A stretch of DNA of 64,000 bases. It comes from Thereva unica (taxonomy: Eukaryota; Arthropoda; Insecta; Diptera; Therevidae). Position numbers and translations under genes: made by a program. The notes beneath the pieces are model-generated. The model saw only the letters and a program-made list of their open reading frames with translations, was not told the origin of the DNA and ran no database searches. The stretch is taken from NCBI GenBank assembly GCA_949987705.1, contig OX465281.1:225899978-225963977 (forward strand). Reading direction: 5' to 3'. Every line of letters begins with the position of its first letter. The first letter of the stretch is position 1. This document shows positions 30,761 through 42,484 of this stretch, in pieces.

Positions 30761-33440
30761 TTTTCGAGCTACTTCAACATCCAATATGTTTTGGTCTAGT
30801 ATTGTCTAAGAGCTGTTCAATCGTAATTAATAGTTAAAAAAGTGATATGTTCTACTATGCTTTTCAATTTTGTTTGTTAAGAAATGGCTTATCCCAGAAG
30901 AATGAATTTCTTTCGTCTGAATAATGAGATTCCTGTAACCAAGCTTCAGTGTTGAATTGAACAATTGGATTATAAATGACAATAGAAACTCAAATCTAGT
31001 TAAAAAAAAATTTCCAGCTGATGTTTGATAAGACGATAGAAAGTAGTGCGGTACATTTCAATCCGCATTATCTGGCATCGTTCGTTAACATCTTTAATCG
31101 AGCGGCCTAATTTACAACAACCTCGACGATGTATTTGTTGGCTGTAGAACGTTATCTAAAGGTGGCCATCAAAAGTCTTAAACTTGAAGAACCATTCCGC
31201 TTATGCATGATTTCCGTATGCACGTGTGGGAGAGAGACGTTTTGAGCGCAAAGCGAGCCGGATCCATGAATTCATGGGGTTTCTAGGCCCATTTCCCTCA
31301 GTCCATAGTGTCTTGTATAGCCCCACAGGTAAAGGTGCGTGCGTGATGTGCACTGTTACGAACTTTATGACCGTCGTAAGGTTGAGGATGACTGGGGGAC
31401 TGCCGTGATTAATAATGGGAATGGGAGTGCTGTGTACAAATCGACGAACAGATAATAGCACAGAAATTATTGTTATTGACACCTTCAGCTGTTGCAACTA
31501 TAACACACGTCCAACGTTTACAGTTAAGGGTTTTGTCTAAAGTGATTAGAGCCCAAGATACAAAACGTAGAACTTTTATGACCCACAATGTTGGATGGAT
31601 ATTCCTGACCGAGGGAGCCTCTTCTTTGTTGCATAGCATGACTTTAATTTTCTTGATCCCATCCATGAGAGGAGCAGGCATGAAAGGCAGGTACAAGCAG
31701 ATACGGCCCCGGTGTAATAAATACCTTGACTGGTGCAATTGTTTTGCAATAACAATTACACAAGTTACTCCCCAGAGACTGATATTGAAGATAATTTTAT
31801 CGAAAGGAATCAGCCATCCGTCAGCTGAAGGTATATAGGCTGGCAGCGTTAACATTGTAAAAAGGATGGAGTACACCTACGGAGTCGTCGTCGTCGTAGT
31901 CGTCTTTTATAGGGGTTCGTCGTCGCTGCATCTCTAGAAAAATGGAGAAGAGAGAGGAAAAATTGTCTTGCAATTACGACGACAACTCAAATCAATGTCA
32001 ACCATCGGTACTGTCTGGACAGGTCGAAGCAATAAATTACATAATTGATGCGATAAAAATTACCGACTGTGCAGCAATTTTAGTTTTGTGCACCCAGAAT
32101 CTCGGTGCTAGCAGCATCTCTTCTCCACTTGTTCTTGATTCTCTACCACGGGGCACTGTTTCCCTAATGCGTTCTTGACAGTCTCTAGATGAGGACTTTA
32201 AGTACTTGCAGGAATTCTTTAATTGCAGACCGACTCTGACATTTTCAGCAAGAGCGCCAGGCGCCGGCAATAATTAATAAAGAAATCGGCAATTTTCTGT
32301 CACGAGCTTTCGTAAATTTTTCACATTATGTGACTTCATAGACAGAAGTCACCTTTACCTTTACGGGATACCTCTGGAGCTCAAGCGTTGGGGCCCAAGA
32401 TGAGGCAACCAGTTTTGAAAATGATCCATAAATGAAGATAATAAAACCCGCGACATGAGATGGGAATCTCTATTAGGGGATCGTCGGGAGTCGCATAAAT
32501 CGCCACGAAATTGAATTAAATTTCAGGTGTCAAAACACTGGGCCCTCACTTAAACTTGCAAATAATTCCAAGAAAGCACAATTCCGCAGGTCGTGCATCT
32601 GCGGCAATTTCATTGTCTTCTTACCATCTTCGAAGATGTTCTGTTTCCAGTGTTCAGTGGATTCACGTTCACCATTCGACATCTATACCCAAAGATTTTG
32701 TGTTGTGTTTTCGTTGTTTCATTGGCTTTGATGGGGTGAAGTCGCATCTTCGTGCAAAGTCATTGTATGTGGCGGAAATTTGTCCGTTTCTCGACTGTTG
32801 TGACTGTTGACAGCTTTTTGGGATGATCAAGCATTTTGTATGCAAATAAGAAATAAAATGGCATTTATGCGTCGCCCCAGACACGCCACCACCACACCGG
32901 GTGTACCTATTGCAGATAATGTTGCAATCTGGCGAGATTACAGAAAAACTTGCCGCGCGGCTCTGCGTTTCATTGTAAAGGTCAGTCAAAGGCACCAGTG
33001 GGAAACTGTCGTCGATTTAAATCATGGAAAGTTGCGACATTTTCTGAATAACAATTATGTTTTGAAATATTTTGTTTACTTTTTTCCCTTTTTTTTTCTT
33101 TCTAGTTTGCAAAGTGGAAAATGGTTTAATTGTGAGAAATGAAACAAAGCACATTTGTCGGTGGCGTTTATGTTGGTCTAGTTTTGACATAAGCATAGTG
33201 CGCACAATTCTGGTGGAGCATTGGACAGAATGGGCGCCATGTACACATTCATGTTAAACTAGAGGAATTGGTTGTTTCCAGGTTTTCGATTCGGTTACGG
33301 TGATATTTTCTGGTCCGGTGGTTATAAAGTTTTAGGACTCAACTTCCAAATGTGCCTATACTATAGTGCTTGTATGATGTGCAACCCAAATGCATTGACG
33401 TGACACAAAACAGATAAATAAAACTACTGCACATTCACAT
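30761..33440. other. Stretch with no clearly recognised gene
   Basis: Holds the source copy of segment B and the tentative minus-strand ORFs (separate entry). At 32280-33260 there are several medium frames on both strands, none with a domain I recognise. The frame at 32807-33142 starts right after a CTGTTGACAG stretch and has no signal or membrane segment of note. Confidence 0.4.
31201..31930 (-). other. Tentative minus-strand transcription unit with TATA box (unknown ORFs)
   Basis: On the minus strand CCCTATAAAAG (31914-31904) is followed by a GACGAC-rich leader and an ORF (31876-31409, 155 aa). The ORF has a hydrophobic stretch near residues 25-45 (FNISLWGVTCVIVIAKQL). A second, overlapping frame (31497-31201, 98 aa) begins MQQLKVSITIISVLL, which looks like a signal peptide. 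Neither ORF matches a family I know. The TATA box and the first 70 codons lie in the 248-bp segment duplicated at 29.7 kb. It may be a gene fragment or chance. Confidence 0.2.
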
Positions 33441-33451
33441 TCCAGCCGCCG

Positions 33452-34473
33452 CACAGTGCGGCCGATTCCCAAAAAGCTGGCCAAAAGTCGAAAAAAAATT
33501 TTTTCTTATAGGGTTTTTTTTTGTTCGGTTGGCTTCAGTACACCCACAGCCACCAGAAATCACACATAGCGTTGCTACTTTTCTCGTACTTGCTCCAAAA
33601 CAACAGTCGCAACGGTAGCTGTTTTGGTTTGTCAAATGGTTCTTGCGAAAGTAGGTACATTTAACAGAGTGTTGTTTATACATTGGGTAAAAAATTCAGA
33701 TCGTCGTGGATAGCCATACCAAAAATGGAATCTACTTCTGAAGGTAAGTAGAATGTAAAACAAAAATAATAAAGAGTGATTTCCCATGCCAAAAATTTTA
33801 GTGACACCATGATTATTACTAATTTTTATCGCTTAAAATCAAATGATCTGTGTAAGTCATCATACGAATAGAAAAAAGTTCCGCGTTGTTCCGCTCTGAA
33901 ACTTGATGGAAGTTATTCCTTAAAGTATTAGTTAGAGAATAAAACAAGATTTAGCTGCCCGAACTTGCCCGCTTTTTTTTAAGAAGATTTTGAAAAACCT
34001 ATAAATTGACATGCATCTTGATTATGTTGAATAACATACGCTATTTAACTCAAAAGGGTGGCCAATAGAGGTTGAAGGGAGTGGTTTTTGAAATTTTTAA
34101 TAACAAATTCGTAATCAACGACTCCGAAAACCTATAAATTGACATGCATCTTGATTATGTTGAATAATATACGCTATTTCACGGGAGGGGTGGCCAATAG
34201 GGGTTGAAGGGGGTGGTTTTTGAAATTTTTAATATCAAATTCGTAATCAACGACTCCGAAAACGTATAAATTGACATGTATCTTGATTATGTTGAATAAT
34301 ATACGCTATTTCACGTGATGGGGTGGTCAATAGGGGTTGAAGGGGGTGGCTTTTCTAATTTTTAATATCAAATTCGTAATCAGCGACCCCGAAAACCCCC
34401 GAGTAAGAAATTTTGAATCAATTTCTTGATTTATCGACTTTTGGCCAGCTTTTTGGGAATCGGCCGCACTGTG
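33452..34473. mobile_element. Transib-like non-autonomous element, 1022 bp, TSD CGCCG
   Basis: The terminal inverted repeats are perfect over 39 bp (33452-33490 and 34435-34473). They start CACAGTGCGGCCGATTCCC and continue AAAAAGCTGGCC. The flanks carry the GC-rich 5-bp duplication CGCCG (33447-33451 and 34474-34478). A CAC(A)GTG start with a 5-bp GC-rich duplication is what is known of Transib elements, the relatives of RAG1. The interior has three to four tandem units of about 132 bp (33990-34395) and no transposase. Other superfamilies with CAC starts (CACTA, Chapaev) have 2-4-bp duplications and fit less well. Confidence 0.7.
33990..34395. repeat. Tandem repeat, about 132-bp unit, 3+ copies, inside the Transib-like element
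   Basis: Each unit contains CTATAAATTGACATGCATC, TTGATTATGTTGAATAA, ACGCTATTT, GGTGGCCAATAGGGGTTGAA and TCGTAATCAACGACTCCG. Unit starts are near 33998, 34131 and 34263. A partial unit ends at 34395. The copies are highly similar, so the array is young or homogenised. Confidence 0.9.
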
Positions 34474-34739
34474 CGCCGGCAGGCCGTGGGCTTTCAGACT
34501 AGTTTGGCAGGTAAGGCCTGATGAAGACCACGCTTTAAGGCCCACATTAACTTACAGGCCGCCGGTTGTGGCCTTTAGGCTATCTCGGTAGACACGGGCC
34601 GATTAAGCCCATACTCAGTCTGACTGAAGGATAAGGATTTGAGGCATCCGCCTGACAGGCCGTCGATTGCCGTTGTCCTCGTAATTCCCTGCATAGGCGA
34701 AGAAGACAGTTTAGCATAGTAGGTTATTAATTCAAGTGC

Positions 34740-35175
34740 AGAAATTTTCATAGCCTCAACGAAATTTTCAGACTGAATAGAAGTTCAGATCTTGAGTCCG
34801 GACTGACGATAAATACCACAGACATAAAAAAATTTGTCAGTTTTCCTGGACTCCCATCCAGTTGGCGACTGCTGAGTGTGTGGTTATACTTGGCCTCAAG
34901 GCGAGGGCGCGGCCTAGAAGTATTTTTCTCTGGGGACACCGTCCGTCAGACTGGAGAGTTCAGCGATCGGCACTAAAGAAAACCTGACTAAGGAATATCG
35001 AAGGCGACTTAAAGAATCAACAATTTTCAGTTATCGAGGCTCAAGACGTCGCCGAAAATCGTCAAGAGTGGAAGCAAATTGTGAATGGAATTCGAGACCT
35101 AGCAGCACCGACAGCGCTGTATCCGTTGCGGGGTCGTCTCGTTCGGACCGCCAGCTAACGGATCAAAGAAAAGAA
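34740..35175 (+). pseudogene. C-terminal remnant of a LINE, probably RTE-like
   Basis: In shifting frames the plus strand yields short blocks typical of the end of RT ORFs, for example RLAGHLRR-like text near 34970 and IEAQDVAENRQEWKQIVNGI at 35036-35095. No long frame survives. It abuts the better preserved RTE copy that starts around 35350. Confidence 0.35.
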
Positions 35176-35349
35176 AGGAAGCAATGTCTTGTAATAAACT
35201 AAATTCGAAGGAAGAAAGTGATAGGTAGGTTATGCGTCCGACGGTACTGGAGTATACGTTGATGAACTCTAGCATGTTGCACGGGTTTGGAAATGCAGTC
35301 TGTGTAAGAGTATTCCAAAGTCGAGTTGTTTCTTTAGAAGATTAAAACG

Positions 35350-36545
35350 GTTTTTAGAAATATGAATGCCAAAGTAGGAGAGGAGACACACAGAGGGCAA
35401 ATACAACTAAAATACGATGTAGATAAATTAAGCTTAAATCAAGAGAAGATGCCTCCAGAATGCTGTCGTGCAGAACTTGAGAGAAGCAGAAAAGGCCCAA
35501 CATCAATGACAAAGGAGCAAATTTAAAACAGCATAAAGGAGGCGGCTCACTGGGCCCCCAGCCAAAGTAGAGTAGACTGGTTTGACCCGGTCTGTAGAGC
35601 TGCAATTGAAGAAAGAAACCAGACCCAGAGAAGAACCGCAGACAGCAGAAAGAAAAACAGAGAGTATCTAAACAGGCGGATCCTACAGATACAGGAAGAC
35701 TTCAATGACGTGAAAATTAGATAAGGAGCAAATGAACTGGTCAGACCAGTAATAAATTTTTAGCCAAGAATGGACATCTGCAAAAGCATAATTAGATGGC
35801 AGCCTATTAGTAGACTCTGATAGGATAAGATGGGAAAGGAAGAATGAAGATATATACCAGATATTTGTAGACTTTCAGCAGGCATATGACTCTATAAACA
35901 GAGGAGCTTTAGAGATGCTATTGGAATTTGGAGTCCCCTCAATATTGGTACAACTGATCAAATGCGCAACAAATCGTTCACTGGCGAAGGTATGGATCCA
36001 AAATGTTGTAACAGAAGAGTTCGAAGTACGGCAAGAACAAGGGGATGGGCTGCCCCTAATACTCTTCAACCTCGCTCTAGAATAGGTGATAGGAAAACGT
36101 CAGTCCAGAGAAGAGCTGTCAATTACAGCACAGTCTGTACAACTTCTTAGATATGCGGGTGACGACGTGATAATCGCGGGAAAGTCTTTTTTGGCAGCAT
36201 AAGAAATTTATGTTGAACTGAAAGAGGCGGCAAAGGGCAAAAGCTTCAATATCAACGAGGAGAAAACAAAGGTCATACAACAGTCCACAGCTGGAAGATT
36301 TAGAATAGGAAGAAATAAAACTTTCGACGAACATAACCTAGAAAGGCTTATATTAAGAGCGAGGACCTAGAGGAGCGAGTCAACAGGTTTATCAGAAAAG
36401 CTCTCAACCAGAGAAGCGAGTTGTATGAAATTTTTTACGACCCAGAACTCTCAACTTTAAAAAAAAAATTAACAAGCTGAGACTTGCGCACGTAATCAGG
36501 ATGGAGGATAATCATATCCCAAAACGACCTCAGTTCAATAATGTT
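35350..36545 (+). pseudogene. RTE-like LINE, plus-strand copy with an internal deletion before the RT palm
   Basis: The plus strand encodes HWAPSQSRVDWFDPVCRAAIE, KNREYLNRRILQIQEDFN and RMDICK (ORF linker). Then comes the RT palm: YQIFVDFQQAYDSINRGAL (motif A), LVQLIKCATNRSLAKVWIQN, RQEQGDGLPLILFNLALE (motif B), LLRYAGDDVIIAG (YAGDD in place of YADD) and RLAHVIRMEDNHIPKR. Several stops interrupt it. The RT fingers (SPGADG..NYRGISFLS), present in the minus-strand copy at 40.8-41.2 kb, are deleted just before YQIF. The two copies are thus complementary fragments of one family. Confidence 0.8.
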
Positions 36546-36790
36546 CAGCTCAATCCATATACACCGGGCTAAAGTCCAGGTCATGCTCAGTTCGTAGTTG
36601 TTGCTTTTTTTACTTAAGTCAGAAATGCAAAAGCCCACTGTAATGGCATTCCACTATTCTAGTTGATTACTCTCTCTTGAGCAACCTTTACGTTTAACTT
36701 CAGCTTGAGTCCAGTTGGGCGAACTGAGGTCTGTTTTATCGTCAGTTGAATATGTGGAAATTGTAAGCGAAGTGAGGTCAAGGAGGCCAA
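36530..36790. repeat. Dispersed repeat E, copy 1 (partner at 57.2 kb)
   Basis: Words such as AAGCCCACTGTAATGGCATT, TTACGTTTAACTTCAGCTTG and GTTGGGCGAACTGAGG correspond in order to 57280-57400. Similarity is moderate. The class is unknown. It truncates the RTE copy on its left. Confidence 0.45.
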
Positions 36791-39700
36791 GGCTCGATGT
36801 GGTCTGTAGAACGACCCAACTAGAAATTATCGACAATTTGAGAATGTGTGCAGAAAAGTGGAGGCAAACCTGAAGGTCATACACGGAAAGCTAATAATGG
36901 AAGAAGCGGAACGAAGGAGAGACTAAAATAGAAGTGCTAGGAGTATTAGTAGGTAGATCAATGCGGAGTCAGCTCGAATCATGCGAATCATTGCTGCAAA
37001 GCCTGCTCTGGGCGGAGACCTTGCAGAAGGTTTAGTGAGTTCGAGCTTCTTATAACCAATAGGAGGTAGCTTTCTATCTTCCACGGCACGAACAACAATT
37101 TTGGCCTGCTGGTTTTATGGCACCCTAAGGCGTTCTTCGTTATTGAACTTTAGTATCGAAGCATCTTAGTTGCGATCATTTTAGCTGATGTTCTTGACAC
37201 ACTATAATTACAACAGTCAAGTCTCTCATATTTACTTCTTTCGATAGTATTTCCAGCTGCAGCAAGTATATCCCCGCAAATTCAGAATCGATACAATAAA
37301 TTATATTCCTAAGCAGCAACAGTGCACAGTAAGCTTTCATTCACTTTCACATTAAGCCATTAATGCCTTTATGAGATATATTAGCATCGTTATCGTTCAT
37401 TTAACTTCTGCTAAGATAAATTATTGCGGATTTGCAAGCAGCTCAGGGAAGCACACAGCCGGCTCTCAAGTAACAAAATACTCGTGTGATTCCAGAAGCA
37501 GCCGGGTAATTTTATTCCGGCTTCGTTTGGATTCGGTGTTTCACTTCAATTCGATTTAAACCACATAAAATTGTGCAATTAAATATTTATCAAACAAACG
37601 AAGGAGAAACTTTCCAAGAGGAATTAGATATCTGCAGATGGGGTTCAGCGTATCCAGTGCGCAGTGCGCGGCCGGCCTGTGGCAACTCTAGGTGGCTTGC
37701 AAAATCGCGTGAGGAGCACACGAACTGGAATTAATTCTCGAGGCTGGTTATGAGTTATGATTAAATATTGTTTAACTTTTAATAACAAACAAGAAAGTCT
37801 TAGATGCAGTTTAGGTAATATGTTTCGAAAGAACTCTCTGGGCTGGTCTTAAAGAGGCAGGTGGATGCCGTGACACAGGTTAAAGACCAACGAGCAGTCA
37901 AACATGTCTATCTCTCGGCTGAAATTAATTTTAATGTCCGCCATAACAAGGGAAGGAACTCCTTCTCCATCGCGAAGATAGCGCTTCGCCAGTGTCGCTG
38001 CAAATAGCCAACATTTTTCATGTTAACTATCTTCTTAATAGTTGGCCCAACATGGCCTGAATGATGGCTGTCTGGTCAGCCTAGACGGTCTAATATATGC
38101 ACATAAATGAGTCTCCACTAGGAGGAGGAGTGGAGTAGAATGGCCTTTCTTGTCTGCAGAGCTGAACCCTAAGGTCCCCCGTGAATACATGTGTGCCCAC
38201 CTCTATTTAAAAGCGCGAAAATGCAAAAAGTGCAAAATCTCATTCCCAGATAAGAAATTCCCTGAATCGCTGAAAGAGCCAACTTTCAGCACACCGTCGT
38301 CGGCCGCGGCCAGGTAGCACTGTAGCAGACGAGCTTGATTTTTTTTTTACTTTGCACAGTTTCTGGTTAGTAGTTAACAACAATGAGGCGACGTAATAAC
38401 ATCAGGAACGGTTAAAACGCGAACTGAATTATTCGCACCGCTCTGAACTCCCCAGGTTGGGTGCTTTCGATTTCAAGGTGTGCGAAGTTCATTGTCACCT
38501 GGCGGCCGTCATGTACCTTTGGCTGGTATACATGCAAGCTGATGTCGATGTCGTCGCTGGTGTATATATGGCTGCACGTGAACCTATGAACCTCACCTGA
38601 CGCTGATTATGCTGCATGGGTGGTTGGATATGAAATGTATAATTGGATAAGCCGAGACCTGCTATTGGCTGTTAACTGACGGGTTTTAGCCTGTGAACCG
38701 AAAAATTATTGCGATGGAAATTAAAGGAGAGGAGACTTCTTGCGGAAGTTGTGACCACACGAAGATTAGACGCAGTCATGCGGCCTTTAGTGCATATCAT
38801 AGTCCAAATGTCTGCTTTGGAATTATAGATTAGTTAAGCTTGACTACTAACTCGAACCCTACATGGTAAATACCTTAAAAAACCATAAATTTCCATAAAT
38901 GAGGTGACATTTGTGTTGACATGATGAACATTTTCAAACTTTACTCGTCAACTACCCAAAAAACCAAACTCAATGCGTCATGCTCTTTTGGATGATGGAG
39001 CAAAAGCAATTAGATTGAAAATCGTGGAGTCATCATAAAAGAGGATTTATTGAACCGATTATATTCAAATTTGAACAAAAGATAATTCTGGTGGAACTAA
39101 GCTTCTTGGATGAGTTGAAAGAGTCGGTCTGCTGTAAGAATATACTAGTATTAAGTCTTGGTCGATGAGATTTTAGGAGATTGTGTTGGCGATTGATTGT
39201 AAATTTTGGTTAATGATATTCATGGGATATTTCAAGCAGTTACAATTTACAATTTATGTTTAATTGTTTTATTGTATGAAAATATGGTAAGAACGATCAA
39301 TTTTGGTGAGATTGATGTTCTGGTAGCAACTATGTACTTCGATGATGATAATGAATTCGTTCTACATATATGAGTTCTATTATCGATTAGTACGAGTTTA
39401 ATACGTTCTTAGAAAATTAAAAAGGTGGCGCTGGAAGTACCAAGGTGTGGTGTTAAAGGCTGAAGGTTCAAACAGAACCAATCCGCTCCGCTCGTTTTTT
39501 CTTTGTGTTTCTTAGACGTTCTGTCCGCTTGATTGTGGTTACCATCCCATTCGTCTCGTGGAACGTTTATGGAGATTTCAAATGTCAAAGCTAATTCGGT
39601 TGTGAAAAAGATTGGTAGCATGTAACGCAATCGAAACAAACAAAAGTACAGCCACAGAACTGAGAGTTTTCTGTAATTTTGATGAATTGTTGAGAGGAAC

Positions 39701-40155
39701 TTCAAATGTCAATGTAAAAAATTGTGTGTGTTGAAATAAAATAGAAAATGAAAATTAATATTGAATATTGCCTTGAAAATCGATCGAAATCGTTGAAAAT
39801 GAAGTAGGAGCACACGATGAAGTTATTGAAAATGCAACAATTCCAGACTACAAAGAAGAAGAAACAATAAGAAGAAGGATAATGAATGATAGGCAGTAAA
39901 ATTTCCGACCCTTAAATCAATAATAGTAATCTTTATCATCATTCAAAAGAACCATTCATTACATTTATTTTGAAAAGATTATTTATACACAATTATGGTC
40001 CATTTTGAAATGCCAATTTTCAAATACGCCTTCAACCATTCCGAGTGATATTTGGCCAATAACTAGACTTCGATTGTAGGTTAAAGGAGGCGCAATATGG
40101 CGAGCGAGTAATTAACTGCTCACCGAATTGTTCTCGCAGTAAAAGTGTTGTAAGT
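36791..40155. other. Stretch with no recognised gene
   Basis: AT-rich with a moderately GC-richer part around 37600-38700. No domain is recognised on either strand. A minus-strand frame (39705-39409, 98 aa) ends in LNLQPLTPHLGTSSATFL and shows no known motif. Nothing else supports a feature. Confidence 0.4.
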
Positions 40156-40224
40156 AAGAGGGCGTTCAATAAATTACGAAACGCAATTTTTGAAAATTTT
40201 TGACCCTCCCCCCTCGTGTAATAC

Positions 40225-41681
40225 CATCCATCCAATGGCGCTACAGCCCAAATCGAGCCGTGGCCTCCTCTAGGACATTTCTCCAAGTTTGACGGTCCAT
40301 TGCGGCATGTCTCCAGTTCCAGATGTTGAGCATTGACTCTGCGTCAGCCGTCACAGAGTCTACCCATCTCCTCCTTGGTCTACTTACTGGCCTACTTCCC
40401 GAAATTTCTGATGCCATAAGCCGTTTTGGGATGCGATTGTCCTCCATCCTGATCACGTGGCCGGCTAGTCTCAGTCTGTTGATTTTTATTAAAGTTGAGA
40501 GTTGTGGGTCGTCAAAAATTTCATACAACTCGTTGTTGTATCTTCTTAGCCATATTCCATCCTCTCTGATTGGGCTTATTATGCATCTGAGAATTTTCCT
40601 CTCGAACCTGTTGACTCGTTCCTCTATGTCCTGGGTCATAGTCCAAGTCTCGCTACCATAACACAGTACTGGTCGTATTACTGTTTTGTAGAGTGAGAGT
40701 TTCATTTTCCTGTGTACAAATCTTGAGTGCAAATATCTGGTATACATCTACATTCCTTTCCCAGGTTTTCTCCAGAATTTGCCTTAAGGTCAGCAGTTGG
40801 TCCGATGTTGACCTGTTTGTCCTAAAACCAGCTTGATATTCTCCTATAAGGCTTTCCGCCTTTCCAGTTTTTGTTTCACAAGGATTGTGAAGATTTTGTA
40901 GCTGGTGCTGAGGAATGAGATGCCTCTGTAATTTTTGCAGTTTAATTTATCTCCTTTCTTGTATATTGGACATATAATCGCTTTCTTCCAGTCCTCTGGT
41001 ATAACTTCTTCCTCCCAGATGGTGCATATGAGTTCGTGTAATGTTCGTAATAGTTGGGGTCCTCCTTCCTTTAGCAGCTCAGCTGCTATTCCATCGGCGC
41101 CAGGCGATTTGTTGCTGTTCTGCCTTTTTACAGCTTCCCGCACCTCATCCAGTGTTGGTGGTTCTATTGAGATGTTATCTTGGGGAATTACAAATGCCTC
41201 TGTCTCTGCATTCTCGTTTGATATGGAGATAGGATTCAATAGGTTCTGAAAATACTCTCTCCACCTTTCCTTTTCCTATCAGGATCTGCCAACAAGTTTC
41301 CATCTATGTCCTTGCAGATGTCCGTTCTTGGCTGGAACTTATTGGTGATCTGGCGAGTTCCTTTGTACGCTTGTCTAATTCTCCCTTCATTGAAGTCTTC
41401 CTGTATCTGTAAGATTTTCCTATTTAGATATTCCCTCTTCTTCTTTCTGCACAGCTTGTCTCCGATTTTTCTTTTTTCCTTGAAGACTTCCATCCTTGCT
41501 CTTGTTGGCCTTGCGATGTACTCTTGGTGGCTCTGGTTTCTTTCTTCAATTGCGGTTCTACAGTCTTGGTCAAACCAATCAATTCTAGTCTGTCTGGGGG
41601 CCCAGCCTAGTGCCTCTTCTGCTGCCCCCTTTATGCTGCTTTTGACCTGTTCCCATTTGTCGTTGATGTTGGGCTGCTCAT
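40225..41681 (-). mobile_element. RTE-like LINE with RT palm deleted, 12-bp TSD
   Basis: Flanked by the direct repeat CTCGTGTAATAC (40213-40224 and 41682-41693). On the minus strand it starts inside the ORF, so it is 5'-truncated, and it ends with CCATTGGATGGATGG, a short TGGA-rich tail of the kind RTE elements have. This orientation and the target duplication show one TPRT insertion into the surrounding MITE. Confidence 0.85.
40235..41681 (-). pseudogene. RTE ORF remnant lacking motifs A-C
   Basis: In order on the minus strand: WAPRQTRIDWFDQDCRTAIE, KKREYLNRKILQIQEDFNE, FQPRTDICKDIDGNLL, RQNSNKSPGADGIAAELL, WKKAIICPIYKKGDKLNC and NYRGISFLSTSYKIFT (RT fingers), then EYQAGFRTNRSTSDQLLTL. The frame reaches VDVYQIF and jumps directly to the thumb and C-terminus (VIRPVLCYGSETWTM, RLAGHVIRMEDNRIPKR, TWRNVLEEATARFGL). 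The palm with its catalytic Asp residues has been deleted. It is the mirror of the defect in the 35.3-36.5 kb copy. Confidence 0.85.
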
Positions 41682-42484
41682 CTCGTGTAATACGCCGTAA
41701 CGTTATTCTGCACCCCCCCTAAACGTTACATAACACCCAAGTGACACAGTACAATCGAGGGATTCCCCGTAAAACATAAACGAAAAGGGTTGCTAAGTTG
41801 GGAGATTTGAATTCCCTATTTTTGTATTTAAACAAAACCAATGTTACGTAACGCGATGTTCGAAACCCACCCCCGCCCCTGTAACGCATCATAACGTTTT
41901 ACAACTCCCCTTCCCCAAATTTCGTTACGTATTACTTGAACGCTCCCCAATGACGCTTTATTGGAACCGAATGTCGTCGAAATCTCGGGCTTAGTCTGCC
42001 GCTGCAATAAGGGGTGCCATTTGCAGTTAAGTTTCGGCCGGCTGGAATGATGATTCCACTAGCCCATAAATCTCACCAAACCATTGTTTTGTCTGAATAT
42101 AATGGCAATAATTGAAGCACTTCGGGCTACTACTCTTCAGTACAAAAAACGGTAATATTGCTTGTTGACGTAGACAGCGAATCTTCTTCTTCTTCTGAGT
42201 AATTGAAGACGCTGTGACAGACTATCTTTTCATTATGACATGTGAAAAATAAAATGTGTTTGGCACATCTCACACATGATCTGTTGTACTCTTTCGTAAT
42301 AAAGTACCTCTAAATGAATAACTCGTTACTTTTTAAATGAAGGTACATTTTCTTTAAAGTAATGGTGGAACTGAACTTTCCAGATCAATTAATCCAGCTC
42401 ACTAAAACTTCATTGAATCGAGTGTGAAACACAGTGAGCAGAATTCAGAGCAAGCACACTATCCTGTTTACTATTAAATATTCT

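Larger units (their letters stand above)
40160..41948. mobile_element. MITE with CGTTCAA..TACG ends, interrupted by an RTE LINE
   Basis: The left end GGGCGTTCAATAAATTACGAAACGC (40160-40184) is the imperfect inverse of the right end CGTTACGTATTACTTGAACGC (41923-41943). Without the 1.47-kb LINE insert and one copy of its target duplication the element is about 320 bp. I could not settle its own target duplication, so the superfamily is open. Ends of this style are widespread in arthropod MITEs. Confidence 0.5.
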
